Assembly: GCA_964058845.1 (NCBI GenBank)
Contig: CAXKVR010000270.1
Span: 1-21,023, forward strand
DNA length: 21,023 nt
Source of the DNA: Carex sylvatica
Taxonomy: Eukaryota; Streptophyta; Magnoliopsida; Poales; Cyperaceae
Direction of reading: 5' to 3'
A program made the translations under genes and the position numbers. Shown piece by piece: positions 8,976 to 20,230 of the stretch; the first letter of the stretch is position 1; each line of letters starts with the position of its first letter. The notes under the pieces are model-generated. The model saw nothing but the letters and a program-made list of their open reading frames with translations. It had not been told where the DNA came from and did no database searches.

Positions 8976-9495
8976 TTCTTTTCAGCTTTGATAGATGTAA
9001 AAACTTGTGCAATTTTAGCGTTTAAGAAGGGAAAAAGGCAAACAACCGTACTGGCTACTTGGGTAGTTATTCTTTTTTTTTAAAAGGAAAAAACAGCATA
9101 ATGACCCGAATCACATGATACTGATAGCATTCCAGAAAAACAGTAAAAGCTATTACCATGAAAGGGAGGGAGGAAACAAATCTGCTGTGATTCAAATTGA
9201 ATGAACAGTACTATGAAATTTCTGTTTTTTCAAATCCAACTGTTAATTTATTTTGAGATGCGTGCACAGAAAAATAAGTTGTTTGAAGATGCGTGCACAA
9301 AAAAAGTTGAACGGTTAGATTTGGAAAAGCAGGAATTTCAGGGTACTGTTCTTAAAATTCGAATCGCAGCAGATTTCATTCCAGAGAGGGAGGGGGTGGG
9401 ACTTCATTTTTAAAACGAAGGATGACAAATAATTAACCAAAAAAAAAATCAAACTTGATCTAAAATGCATCTAAGTTAATTTATATTTTTTTCAA
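8976..9495. other. AT-rich intergenic sequence, no gene seen
   Basis: An open frame of 70 codons at 9201-9413 (+) has no recognisable motif. It contains a small direct repeat (GATGCGTGCACA at about 9258 and 9289). I do not call it a gene. Confidence 0.5.
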
Positions 9496-9760
9496 TTTAT
9501 TTAATATAAATCAAACAGTAAAACAAATATAAAATAATTTAATTTAATACATTTACTTTTTATTGTTTTCTGACCATTTGATTTCATACTAAATTAATTT
9601 ATAAATTTATAAATTACATGTGAATATATTACTCGTAAAGCATATCGATTTTAAAGGTTTGAATTTATTGTTTGAAATCAATCCATTAAATTTCGGAGTT
9701 AAGTTCATCAAATTTAGCTTAAAAAAAATTGTAGTTCTATTCTTAATTTCTTATTATATT
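9496..9760. mobile_element. Palindromic MITE, family X copy 2, truncated
   Basis: The right arm, from TTCTGACCATTTGATTTCAT onward (CTAAATTAATTTATAAA, TTACTCGTAAAGCATATCGA, GTTTGAAATCAATCCATTAA), follows the right arm and flank of copy 1 in order. Only the loop-proximal part of the left arm survives (AATATAAATCAAACAGTAAAAC-type), so the copy has lost its left outer end. Confidence 0.65.
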
Positions 9761-10594
9761 GAAAAATGGGAATACCGTTAATTTTTATTCGAGAGGTGTT
9801 TTTTTCTTTAAAATGCGTGAGCCTTTTTTTTTGTGTGTGGATACTGAAACGCTAAAATTTACGTGCCTTTCAGAAAAAAAAAAATTTAATTCAAGATGCC
9901 AAGTAGATTATCTATTTTTTTAGAATCTTATTGTGTTTGTGAAAAAAAAAAAATCAATCATAATAATTTTTTTTTTTCACGTACACAGTATTTTGACTAT
10001 TTAAATTTAATTTGAATTCAAACCCATTCTCTGTTTCCGAGTTTAGGCTATTTAAATTGAATCCGTCTGACAGATGAATATGTCCTTATAAAAATTTAAC
10101 AAATGAAAATAAACGGCTCAAATAATTTATATGTCAGATATATACTATAAAATAAAAGCTCGATACGAAATACAAATCCAGTCCGAGGAAATTATAGGTC
10201 GGCAGGTGAGGTCTTACCTAGACGATAGCGACAAAAAGCTGCACACTAAAATAAATGCTGAAAGCTGAATCACACTGTAGGAGAATATTAAATTTGTCAT
10301 AAATGGAGATGTCCGGTTAATAAAACTGGAGATGACTTGTAGTAATCGACGTGTATTTCTCTCCGTTTAATCATGACGGAAGGGAATGGCTAGTCAACTC
10401 ACTACGACAGCCCGTGGGACCCGATCGGGCTACCATTGTAAAATGGTTTAGGCACACAAAACGCGCACCTAATTAACATGCCCAAGGATTTTGTTCTAAA
10501 TGTGACAAATCACACTCGTAATAAACAATCACAAGCTTAATTTAAATTTAAGATGTTTAAGGTGCTTACTCTATCTTACTTGTTATGTTTTATG
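9761..10594. other. AT-rich intergenic sequence, no gene seen
   Basis: Homopolymer A and T runs around 9820-9980 and a less AT-rich stretch at 10190-10450. No gene, RNA gene or element ends recognised. The TSD GTTTTATG at 10587-10594 closes the region. Confidence 0.5.
10486..10545. repeat. Direct repeat, left copy, flanking the hAT-like element
   Basis: TTCTAAATGTGACAAATCAC followed by ACTCGTAATAAA resembles TTCTGAATGTGACGAGTCAT followed by GTTCGTAGTAAA at 11463-11494. The copies lie on either side of the hAT-like element but outside its TSDs. Confidence 0.5.
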
Positions 10595-11424
10595 CAATGT
10601 TATCAGAATCAGACCGGACGTCAACCCGGTAAAGCTCCGGTTTGATGGTTCACTGGTCGGACCAATGGTTCAACTGGTTTGACTACTGATTTTTTAAATA
10701 CTTGCATATTTATTTATAAGATATAATAATTATTATAAATAATTATGTTTTATGTAATAAATTTTCCAATATACATATTAACAATGTACTATAAAAGTAA
10801 ATTTATATATTAGAAATAATAATTTTTATTAGAAAATAATATATTTATTGTAGCTCAAATATAAAATTTATTCTTAGAATTAATTAAATAATTAAATAAA
10901 ATATTATGAAATATTTTTTTCATCGAAGAAATTTTATAGTTTTATACTTCATAAATAAATTGAATAACTACATAGAAATTCCTTAGTTTTTGTGATCAAG
11001 TGAACCTCTAATGATCCATATTAGAATTAATATTTGGTTTATAAAAAAATAATATTGCAACAAATATTGGATTATACTCAAACACATAATTATATACAAA
11101 AGTATATTACAAAACATAAATGACTACACAGAGTTAGCTACAGAATAATACATATTGATTCATCTTTTTCTCCTAAAAAGTTGCTCCCTTCTTCCTTTCC
11201 ATTCAAAATTGAGAATAGATGACAGTGGACACAAACCAATACAAAATCGTTTTTTTTTTTTGTTTATACTCCAGTTTTTTATATAAAATCAGCCAGTTTA
11301 ATTAAATATTTTCGGTTCTATTGCATATCCGATCCAAATAGCGAATCAAACTGTAAACTTGTCCAGTTCCGGTTTATTCCGACCAAACCGGCCGGTCCGG
11401 TCTGGTCCGGTTTTAATAACAGTG
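10595..11424. mobile_element. Non-autonomous hAT-like transposon, 830 bp
   Basis: The left end is CAATGTTATCAGAATCAGAC and the reverse-complemented right end is CACTGTTATTAAAACCGGAC, matching as imperfect terminal inverted repeats that start with CA. The element is flanked by identical 8-bp GTTTTATG duplications (10587-10594 and 11425-11432). CA...TG termini and an 8-bp duplication fit the hAT superfamily. GC-rich CCGG/CCGGTCCGG subterminal motifs cluster near both ends (10611-10680 and 11365-11410). The interior is AT-rich and has no transposase. Confidence 0.8.
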
Positions 11425-11432
11425 GTTTTATG

Positions 11433-14400
11433 TGTACTATAATTTATTCATTCAAGGATATTATTCTGAATGTGACGAGTCATGTTCGTAGTAAAAGAAT
11501 TATAGTGTAAAACTCTAACCAGAATGCTGAAAATTTTGCTTAAATGCAATTTGGAAATGGAGTTGTGATGAAATTATCGATTGGAAGCGGAAAATGAACA
11601 GAGTATAATTGATTCGGCGTGATTTTGAGGGGATGAATTTTGCACAATGAAATACGACACAAAAGCAAGAAATTTTACGAGAATTGCTTTTGTTGAAAGT
11701 GCAAACTCTTGTTTTCTTATGCAACTTTCAAGTCCGGAAAATAAATATGTTGTTATTTCAAAAGAATAACATGAATCTTTTGATCTCAACAGTTGATTTT
11801 TTATTAAGATTCACGCATAAAAAAACAATTTTATTAAGATTCGCACATAAAAATTTAAATGGTGAAATTTGAAATAACAGGTTCATATTATTCCAATGGA
11901 ATTACAGCAGATTTATTTCCTCAAGCCTGAAAACCTTCAAAACCATTAAGAGAGAGTCAAGTAGTGTATTCAATTGGGTCAGCAGATAACATTTAAAGAT
12001 ATAGACAATAGACAATATTATATATTTTGTCATTTTTTTAAAAGAAGAATTTTTTAAAGCAAACTCAAAAAATTGACAACGGATTAGCCTAATTGTAAAT
12101 ACCTAACCAGTCCTACCGCATCACAATGTAATAAAAAGTTGGATTTAGAGGAGGCAAAATTTGTTCCGATTTTTTTTTTGAAAAATCAAAATTGATTCGA
12201 ATTCGACTTGAGTCGATCCCGATTTAAGGTTCGATCTTCGATGACTCAACTCCTAACCTGATTAGATCCGATTCTTTAACTGCTGCCGTGCTCTGACAGC
12301 AACCGAATCTATTCACTGTCACGCTTTAATCAAGATGGAAACTCTACGCTCCGAACTCCGATGACAATCTCAAATATTATAAAAGCAACAATTGTTCTAT
12401 TTTTTAGCTTGACAATATCAAATAGTTTTTTTTTTGTACTGGCATTTGAGACCAACAATTATTCAAAGTACCTGCTGCAATATCTCGAATAATCTAGAAA
12501 AAAAAATGAAAAATATGAATTGAGAAATTGAGAAATAAATAAGTATTTTATAAGAAAATTAGTATCAGTCATTGTCCATAGAATTCAAACCTAAAAAAAA
12601 AAAGGTACATTGACATTATGACATTATTCAAAGTCGTTCAACAAGGCTGGGCTCGTTGGAAAATTAACGCGTTGCGCTGAATTTGCCCATATATTTTAAG
12701 ATAATTAAAATTTTATTTATGAATTCGGAATGAATCAATTTAAAAATTAATGGGGTTACTTTAATATTCTTTGTCAAAACAGAACATTCGGATTAAAATT
12801 AAAATTTTGAATTACTTTATAAGATCCGGTATTAACATCGAATCAAAATAGCTGCCAAGTCGATCCAATAACTAGTTTATTATTAATTGTACCAAAATCA
12901 ATCTTTAATCTAGTAACAAAATAATACTTTGGATATAAAAAGTCATCGGTTCAAAGCAACTTGTGGTAATTTTTGGTCCTATACTTGTCAAACCTTGATA
13001 ATTCGTTGTTAGCCAAAACAAATTTTATTTTTGTCGGATCTATTATTCTTTTCGTGGTCAAATCCATAAACAAGATTTATATATTTTTTTTAGATAAAGA
13101 TGAAATTTTTAAGTTTTTCAAATTTTAATATATAAAAAAAAATATATATATATCTAAATTTTTATAATCCGTAATTTTTTACACAAAAGACATTGTTATT
13201 TTTTTCTACTAGACTAAAGACTGATTATTTTACAAGTTATATTTGTTGAAGTTGGAAAATAATATTTGTTTGCGGTATGAATTATCTCCAAGAAATAAGA
13301 TTTTATGGAGTATCAAGATTGTTTAGACAAACCAACCTCATATATTCGAACTTCGTCATGGAACACACTATTTTAATATAAAAGACAATAATAATATGAT
13401 AAATATGTGAATTTTTGAAATTTTAAAAAGTAAAATGATATTAATAAATTTAGAAGGCAGAATACATAATTTTGAAGTTTTTAGGAGTATAAATAATTTA
13501 TTTTTTCAAAAAAAAAATTGTAATCAGAGATGGAATTAGAAAATTTGATGGAGGGGGGGGGGGTGGATAATAAATCATAAAATGAATAATATGTGAAAAT
13601 GCAAAAATAATGTGGTCACTAGAAATTAAATTCAAGACCTCACAAATATCAAATTTACAAGTACATGCACTTTTGTTATTTTATGAGGAAAACTATAGTA
13701 TATACAAACTTAAGAAAAAAAAAATTTAATATATATGATTAAGGATTTTAAAACCACATAGTCATCTAACTTAGTATTCCTGACATATATATGGTTCTTC
13801 ACATAAGAATTTACGAAACTTCAAACAAGTTGGAATAAATTGTTTTAGATCTGTTGATCAGTTGGTGACAATTTTTGTTGGAAATTGTTTTTATTTTATT
13901 GCCATCATTTATTTCCAAATAGTAGAAATCATGAGAAAAATAAACTTAAATCTGACTAAATATTTTTCTTAGGATGTAACACTGGCAACTAATAAATTTA
14001 GTTAAAGATTAAGACTAACGTAATTCCGATACCACCAACAAAACAAAACAATCACATGATAAAACACTCTTAAATCTGGTCCTTTTAAAAAAAAAAAGTA
14101 TATATACTTTAGCCAATTTTTTTATAAGATCTGTTTTGAAGATACAGTAAAATTGGAGTCAATTGATACATTTAAAAAAAAAATAGAGATGTAAAAGTTT
14201 CTTTGCTTCACTGACATAGAAATAAGACAAAATTTCTTAATTGCTCATATTACATGAATAATAGTGTCATTACACCTTTTTTTTTTTTTTTTTCTTATTT
14301 TGATAATTAGACCTTTTCATTTCATTTTATTTATTTGTTGGACATTTTTCACCTATGACAGAGAATTAATTATTATTTTTGTAAATGAATTAACTTTTAA

Positions 14401-14700
14401 GATACTTGTTGATCATTTTATTAGAAAAGATAATAATGTCATAAATAATTCAAATATATAGCTAAAATGACTAAATAATTTAAATCTAACATATTCCTAT
14501 CAAAATTCTCATGCATACGAACAATTCGTTTATAAATTTATTTAACTGTTTTCATAGAAATGAAATTTCATAAATCACCCAAAGAAATATCATATTATTA
14601 AATCTCATCATAAAAGAAAAACAATCTAATTTATTATGTAATAAATTATTTAATGGTCTTGTGAAAACGCACCTAACTGAGATGAATAATCACAAGTTCA
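11433..14700. other. AT-rich intergenic sequence, no gene seen
   Basis: About 3.3 kb with no recognisable gene. The overlapping open frames near 11515-11872 on both strands have no family features. They include a short direct repeat (TTTTATTAAGATTC at about 11799 and 11829). An 11-base G run sits at 13553-13563. The open frame at 14264-14461 begins in a long T tract and is not credible. No tRNA, rRNA or conserved element ends seen. Confidence 0.55.
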
Positions 14701-14940
14701 CAACTGCCAGAAGCTTTTGAGGGTGGCCGGTGGGTGTCCAACAGGAGCGAGCAAGTCATCAAGCAATTTCTATAACTATAATATAATACTATTACTAAAA
14801 TGGAATAAATAATTAATGAAAAAAAGTGGAGCAGAGCTCTCCTTTTCCTTTTTTTTGCCCTTTGACACCTTTCCCCACTCTCTCTCTCTGCCTTCTCGAC
14901 CTTGCCATTTCATTATTCACCAAGTCTCCTGTGTCTAGCG
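14700..14940 (+). promoter_or_regulatory. Probable promoter region of the TLP gene
   Basis: Composition changes here from AT-rich to mixed. A TATA-like stretch (CTATAATATAATAC at about 14777-14790) and a CT-rich tract (CCACTCTCTCTCTCTG at about 14875-14890) precede the leader. CT/GA tracts near transcription starts are common in plant core promoters. The exact start site cannot be read from sequence alone. Confidence 0.4.
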
Positions 14941-16607
14941 AGAAACCGACACAGAGCTAGAGGCCTAGAGCGAGCGAACGAGCAACCTAGCAAGAGATTC
15001 ATACGCTCTGATCCCTTCCTTCAGATTCGACTAGAAGGCTACTACAACCCAAAAGCGCGCAACTTTCAGTAGATAGAGCAGCAATGTGAGTTCTTTTGGA
15101 TTTTTGTTCTGAATTAGAGTGATTTCTGAACTGGATGCTGCTGGATCTGTGCTTCGATTTGGAAATTTTAGCTGAAATGCTAAGCGATTTCTTCCGAAAC
15201 ATTGGATTTTGTGAAAAGAAGCTTGCTTTGCTGTAATTTCCTTTCCGAGAAGAGAGGCTTAATAGTTCATCGAGACTTAATTTGAGTTCTAATTAATCCA
15301 TGCCTGCAGATTTGCGCTCTTCTTAACAGCGTAGAGTTGGATCTGTTGTTTCAGCTGCGGATTTGCAAATTAGTTTAGGTACGTTCCTTATAATTAATTT
15401 TAGTAATTTACTTGGGGATTCTTTCTATTTTATCTTTTCTATACATTTCTGCTATACATACTTGTCAGGACTCTAGTTTAATATGTTCCCAGCTTAAATT
15501 TAGTAAAAATAGTAGAAAGTACTCTTAAGGGGTATTCTGTTATATACTGCTAAAATAATAAATCAGTGTAGATGCCTTATTTTGTAGACCCAATTATTAC
15601 TGGTCCAGCTCAGAATTAACTTTATAATTATACTAGTTCTTGAGGTTTTTATGCACTTCTTTTACTTCCTCTCGTGTATAATCAATCTACTTCTTTAATT
15701 GACTTCATTTAATTGCCTTTTGTAAGAACAATTATGATTTTGTTACGAAATCGGTTGCTTTACCCCACTTTAATTAAAACAAATGTCTCTTGAGTGCGAA
15801 AAAGCATGCATCTTTCTTGCATATCTCCCGACACTTTTTTTGGCTGTTTTTCAGTGCTTTACTTAATCAGAAAGTCTTGGTTTTGTAAAGAAATTCCTTT
15901 CAGAGCACGTGTTAGTTTTGGAGGCTGCTTGTTTAACCAGTTTGGAAGGATCTTTTTAAAAATTTAAAGTATTTGGAAGGATACTTCTACAATTTCAAGC
16001 TATTTGTATAGCTAATTAGTTTGATAATAAAACCTACAGGATTAGGCTAAGTAACGTGCCATTGGTTTTGTAAACTACGGCCTATTTCTCTACTTTACTG
16101 ATTGACTTTGGCTATATGGAACACAAAAAAGGATTTGTATTTATACAATTATGTCAAATATTTTGAAATAATTATTTTGACATGATATTTATAAGTTGGG
16201 CTTTCTCATCAACATGTAATACTTGATTGTAGTAATGCTTACATATTGTCAATTTTATATAATTAATAACTTCAGATTGGCAACTTGCAGTTGAATTTTG
16301 TCAAAGAATTAGCAAATCAATTCCAAACCTAAATAGAATTTGTTATTATCATTTTATATCTGAAAGTTTCTATTGGCCAAAGCTTAAATCTTTCACATAT
16401 TAAATTCTTCACTGATTACTTGCATCGTTAAACAAACTATCATTTGCACAGGTGTTCATCTAGAATTAGCACATATTCCCACTTATTCCAAAACCTAATT
16501 TTCACATTGCAAGCGATAACACACACAACTATTATAATTACAGAATTTCTTCTTGCTTCAAGTGTACACTCATAAAATTCAACTTTTGTCAGGTCGTTTC
16601 AGCAAAT
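14941..16607 (+). other. 5' leader of the TLP gene, probably with two introns
   Basis: Likely leader exon 1 runs to 15085 and ends before GTGAGT. Leader exon 2 is 15310-15378, with acceptor CCTGCAG and donor AG/GTACGT. The last leader segment follows an acceptor at 16590-16592 (TTTGTCAG) or 16599-16601 (GTTTCAG), a few bases before the ATG. No ATG occurs in these spliced pieces (from 14999 onward), so the MSFRS start would be the first. The intervening 15379-16590 is AT-rich and intron-like. Junctions are by motif only, and alternative splicing is possible. Confidence 0.5.
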
Positions 16608-16979
16608 ATGTCCTTTCGGAGCATAATGCTTGATGTGAAAGAGAGCTTAGGGAGCCTCTCTAGACGGAGCTTCGAGGTGAAACTCAGTGGGTTATCAGGT
16701 GTGAGCGGGCGTCACCGGGGCCGATCAGGAGCACCAGTTGTGCGTCCCCATGAGGAGCCCGAGGCGGTTGCAGATAGTGATAACACGTGGGCTGGGCTTC
16801 CTCCGGAGCTCCTTAGAGAAGTGGTGCGGCGGCTGGAGGAGAGCGAGGGCACGTGGCCGAATCGAAGGAATGTGGTGGCATGTTCTGGTGTGTGTAGGTC
16901 TTGGAGGGAGATGTGTAAGGAGATGGTTATCAGTCCTGAGTTCTGTGGGAAACTCACCTTCCCTGTATCGCTCAAGCAG
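16608..16979 (+). CDS. TLP: TLP exon 1 (N-terminus and F-box)
   Basis: 124 complete codons ending FPVSLKQ, then GTCAGT as donor (phase 0). The exon encodes the basic N-terminal leader (residues 1-45), a linker and the F-box. Open frames on the other strand and in another + frame across this exon are shadows. Confidence 0.95.
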
Positions 16980-17374
16980 GTCAGTTTGTTTATTTTTGTT
17001 TTATGATAGAGTTAGTTAATATTGGTATTTATTTTAGGCGGTATGATTTGTTGTAGATGGTGAATGCATGTTTTAATTAGGCGGGAGGGGGGGTGGGGAC
17101 GATTGGCCTTTGCCCCCTCTTTAAATTTGCACATGCGTGTGTGTGAGAGAGAGAGAGAGAGAAGGTAAGGCCATTGCCACCTCTTTATATTTGCGAATGT
17201 GCGTGAGAGAGAGAAATTAAGGCCAACATGGCACGGTTAGATTGCTAATAGAATGTAATAGTGGTTTAGGGATCAAATTTTGATGTAAAGAACGCTTTTA
17301 ATTAATACAATCCTTGACAGCCGTTGTCAAGTTTTCAAGAGAGAGAGAGAGAGGGTAAAGCCACTGTCAAGTTT

Positions 17375-17414
<40 letters not shown>

Positions 17415-19956
17415 CATACTTGGCAGCCACTGCCAAGCTTTCATTAAAAAAAAAAAAGAGAGAAGGGAGAGGATCATTCTTAAAGAACAAGTTAAACTTT
17501 TGGTTATTTTGACTAAATTGAGAGTGTATCATAACTTCTAATATATAAACAGCCTGGGCCGCGTGACGGGACTATACAGTGCTTCATTAAGCGTGACAAA
17601 TCCAAACTCACTTATCATCTCTACTTGTGCCTCACTCCTGGTAATTTTTTTTATTTCTTGGTTATTCAAGGAGCCTATATAATATGTTTAAACTTGTGTA
17701 TACAGCATGACACTGCCAAAGATTTTTTTAATATATTTAAAGACTGCACTCCTAAACAAGATGTTAAATTCTTGATCGGCCTTCTTGCAAAAGGGAGATT
17801 TTGTTGATCTGTAGTTTTTTCTTTCTTTGTTTAATCTCTTGCTCAACTTCCTTTATTCTAAGAAAGAGTTCATGCTAAAAATCTTCTTAAGCTTCTAGAA
17901 TACATAAAATAATATTTGGCTTTCGTTAAATCCAAGGAATCTTACCTTTCTTTACTTTTCCAAAAATTGGGATGTAGCTGTATTTGCTGAAAATGGGAAG
18001 TTCCTACTGTCAGCGAAACGGACCCGCCGAACCACCTATACAGAGTATATAATATCGATGGATGCTGATAACATATCAAAATCAAGCTGCTCTTACCTTG
18101 GCAAAATGAGGTACCTCAAACATAACTCAGATTTACATATCTTACTCCAGAAGCTACAACTTATGAGTAAGGCTATGATTGGTCCGTACTATGGATCCAT
18201 ATCTTCGTTTTCAAAGTCCAAACAGTCGATCCGGACCATTCAACATGATCTCCATATGAAAATGAAAATGTATTTGTATATCGATTTTTACATTTTTTAC
18301 AATTTTTTAGATAGGTAGAATGTCACTTGATCTTAAATTTTAGATCATTCAAAAGTAGTGATTCTTTACCTATATTTAAAATTAGTAAAAATAATGTAGA
18401 AAATGTAAAATTTAGTCTGCAAGTACATTTTCATATGGAGAACATGTTGAACGGTTTGGATCGACTATTTAAACTTTGAAAATGAAGATATTGGTCCATA
18501 GTATGGACCAATCCGCACTATGCATAGTACCGTAGCTTCACTAACAAATTATTAAAGGTAACATACTGTTACAGCATCAGTCAATACTGATTCTGCACCA
18601 AAAAATTGAAAGAAAATTCAACAACAGTTAAGAGATCATGCACTAATTTTTTTTTTTGAAATTTTGAAGAAAAAACTAATGAATCACACACTAAGCATAG
18701 CAATTATACTAAAAGAGTTGATCAAATTTTTATTTAACCCGAACTAATTCGAATTCCTTTTTTTTTTTTCTTTAATGAAAAGAATTAATCAAAGAATTTT
18801 TTTTTTCTTCTATCATTTAGTATAAATATGGAAAGACAGTCAATTTTTCTATACTTTATTCATTCTATTTTCTAAATATCCAAATTTTTTAAGCCTAAAA
18901 CTCCGTAAAGTTACCAAGCTGAAATAAAATTAAACAACAGCTAAGAGATCATGCACCAATTTTTTTTGAAATTTTAAAGAAAAAACTAACGAATTACTCT
19001 AAGCATAGCAATTATACTGAAAGAGTTAATCAAATTTTTGTATTTAACCCTAACTAATTTCTAAAAGAGACTCAAAATACTGAACTGAACTGTACCAAAG
19101 ACTAATGACTAAAATTAATTGTACGATAATAAATTCCAGGTCAAATTTTCTTGGCACGAAATTCATGATCTATGACACGGAGCCTCCACATGTCACCATC
19201 TCATCTTCGCCGATTCTTCCTCCACAACCCGTTAAGACAAGTCGCCGGTTCTCCAAGAAGGTGTCTCCGAAGGTACCTTCCGGGACCTACCGAATCTCTG
19301 AGGTTTCCTACGAGCTGAATGTTCTGGGAACGCGGGGCCCACGCCGCATGCATTGTGTCATGAACTCCATTCCTGCCTCTGCTGTCGGCCCCGGTGGGTC
19401 TGTTCCAGCCCAGCCCGACCTGCTTTTTGCCGGTCTTCCCTCCTTTGAGGAATCCTTCAGAAGCAACACCACTAGTGCTACCTCAATAGCTGACCGCTTT
19501 GCCGATTTCTCAAGTGCCAGGTTTTCTGACGTGTCTGGCAGGCTCAACAGGCCTGATGAGGCTGGAGAGGGGAGTAGCGGACCCCGCAAGGCATTGCCCT
19601 TGGTATTGCGGAACAAGGCGCCTAGGTGGCACGAGCAGCTGCAGTGCTGGTGCTTGAATTTCAGGGGCCGTGTTACCGTTGCCTCTGTAAAAAACTTTCA
19701 GTTAATAGCTGCAGTTGGATCAAGCACGCCTACGGGTCACACTGGGGCGGTAAATCCACTACCAGTTGCGGGCCCCGCACCTCCTCCCTCAGGTGCTGCT
19801 GGGTCCGCTTCGTCAGCCGACCATGACAAAATTATATTGCAATTCGGGAAGGTGGCGAAGGATATGTTTACTATGGACTATAGATACCCTCTTTCGGCGT
19901 TTCAGGCTTTTGCTATCTGCCTTACCAGCTTTGATACCAAGCTGGCATGTGAATAG
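16608..19956 (+). CDS. TLP: Tubby-like F-box protein (TLP), four coding exons
   Basis: Exons 16608-16979, 17553-17640, 17978-18110 and 19140-19956 join in frame to encode 469 residues. The start ATG opens with MSFRSI...[13 protein letters not shown], the usual plant TLP N-terminus, and has A at -3. An F-box lies at about residues 61-110 ([30 protein letters not shown]). The tubby domain runs from about 115 to the end. Its basic KRTRR patch (about 167-171) matches the phosphoinositide-binding site of the family. Both tubby signatures are intact: [14 protein letters not shown] (372-385) and [16 protein letters not shown] (454-469). Plant TLPs bind membrane PI(4,5)P2 and can be released to the nucleus or plastid; the F-box links to SKP1 in SCF ubiquitin ligases. 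These roles are family knowledge, not shown here. An Ala/Pro/Gly/Ser-rich insert at about 390-425 is a variable loop. All junctions are GT/AG. Which TLP paralogue it is cannot be told. Confidence 0.95.
17085..17470. repeat. GA microsatellites in TLP intron 1, two duplicated blocks
   Basis: GA tracts sit at 17145-17162, 17205-17214, 17339-17353 and 17381-17406. The first two follow near-copies of one leader (GGCCTTTGCCCCCTCTTTAA and GGCCATTGCCACCTCTTTAT). The last two follow copies of another (TTGTCAAGTTTTCAAGAGAG and CTGTCAAGTTTTTAAAAGAG). So two GA-containing units were each duplicated in tandem and then drifted. Confidence 0.8.
17313..17437. repeat. Two short palindromes in TLP intron 1
   Basis: CTTGACA-gccgt-TGTCAAG at 17313-17331 and CTTGGCAG-cca-CTGCCAAG at 17419-17437 are perfect inverted repeats of 7 and 8 bp with tiny loops. 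A half copy (GCCACTGTCAAG) lies between them. They bracket the second GA block. Confidence 0.75.
17553..17640 (+). CDS. TLP: TLP exon 2 (start of tubby domain)
   Basis: 88 bp after acceptor AAACAG, encoding [18 protein letters not shown] then [11 protein letters not shown], and ending one base into the next codon before GTAATT. The [15 protein letters not shown] block follows SLKQ in TLPs, which fixes the splice. Confidence 0.95.
17978..18110 (+). CDS. TLP: TLP exon 3 (phosphoinositide-binding segment)
   Basis: 133 bp after acceptor GATGTAG, completing an Ala codon, then [33 protein letters not shown] and SYLGKM. It ends AG before GTACCT, and the Arg codon is completed by exon 4. It contains the family's basic patch. 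Confidence 0.95.
18150..18539. mobile_element. Foldback MITE in TLP intron 3, 390 bp
   Basis: Inverted arms run from GAAGCTAC at 18150 to GTAGCTTC at 18539. Inner matches include ATTGGTCCGTACTATGGA against the complement of the right arm, AACAGTCGATCCGGACCATT, and CTCCATATGAAAATG. Arms reach to about 18300 and from about 18385. No target duplication was certain. It starts 40 bp after the exon 3 donor. The + frame open through 18058-18318 is exon 3 running on into this element. Confidence 0.85.
18608..18749 (+). repeat. Direct repeat in TLP intron 3, copy 1
   Basis: Shares about 140 bp with 18921-19060. Shared stretches include AAGAGATCATGCAC, AAGCATAGCAATTATACT and ATTTAACCC. It lies just beyond the foldback MITE. 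Confidence 0.85.
18921..19060 (+). repeat. Direct repeat in TLP intron 3, copy 2
   Basis: Second copy of the 18608-18749 repeat, about 310 bp downstream and ending about 80 bp before the exon 4 acceptor. No LTR-like TG...CA ends or coding sequence lie between the copies. Confidence 0.85.
19140..19956 (+). CDS. TLP: TLP exon 4 (rest of tubby domain and stop)
   Basis: After acceptor TTCCAG, G completes the Arg codon, then [56 protein letters not shown] and onward to FDTKLACE and TAG at 19954-19956. The exon carries most of the tubby domain and both signatures. Confidence 0.95.
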
Positions 19957-20230
19957 AGCAATGTAAGGGCGAAATGGTCATTGACCTGAATCGGGGCTAT
20001 AAATTAATTCATGGCCGAGGTGCGAAGTAGTTTATTCGGGTGTAGTGTTGCTTTTGTTTGTGTTTATGTTTGTGTGCTTTGTTGGTGTAAAACTTCCAAC
20101 CAGACCTGCAGATGTGTTTCCTTTTGGATTTTTAATTAGGATTTTTTTTTTAATTTTTAGGATGAAATTGTGTTATGAGTTGATGACTTTTTCTTAATGT
20201 GACTTGTGCCAGGATAGTAGCTGTAAACTT
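19957..20230 (+). other. Probable 3' UTR of the TLP gene
   Basis: TGT-rich sequence at about 20040-20090 (TGTTTGTGTTTATGTTTGTG) fits a far-upstream polyadenylation element, followed by T/A-rich sequence near 20130-20160. No canonical AATAAA was seen, so the cleavage site is undefined. Confidence 0.45.

Noticed and set aside
9201..9413. 70-codon open frame on the + strand
   Set aside because: No motif, no codon bias, AT-rich surroundings and an internal direct repeat; expected by chance.
11515..11872. Overlapping open frames on both strands
   Set aside because: Several frames open at once in AT-rich DNA without family features.
16712..16975. Antisense open frame over TLP exon 1
   Set aside because: Shadow of the F-box exon, which is firmly identified on the + strand.
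17324..17532. Open frames over the GA repeats on both strands
   Set aside because: They encode Arg-Glu or Ser-Leu runs from the microsatellite and lie inside TLP intron 1.
18608..19060. Solo LTR pair of a small retrotransposon
   Set aside because: The direct repeats lack TG...CA ends, primer-binding site and target duplication.
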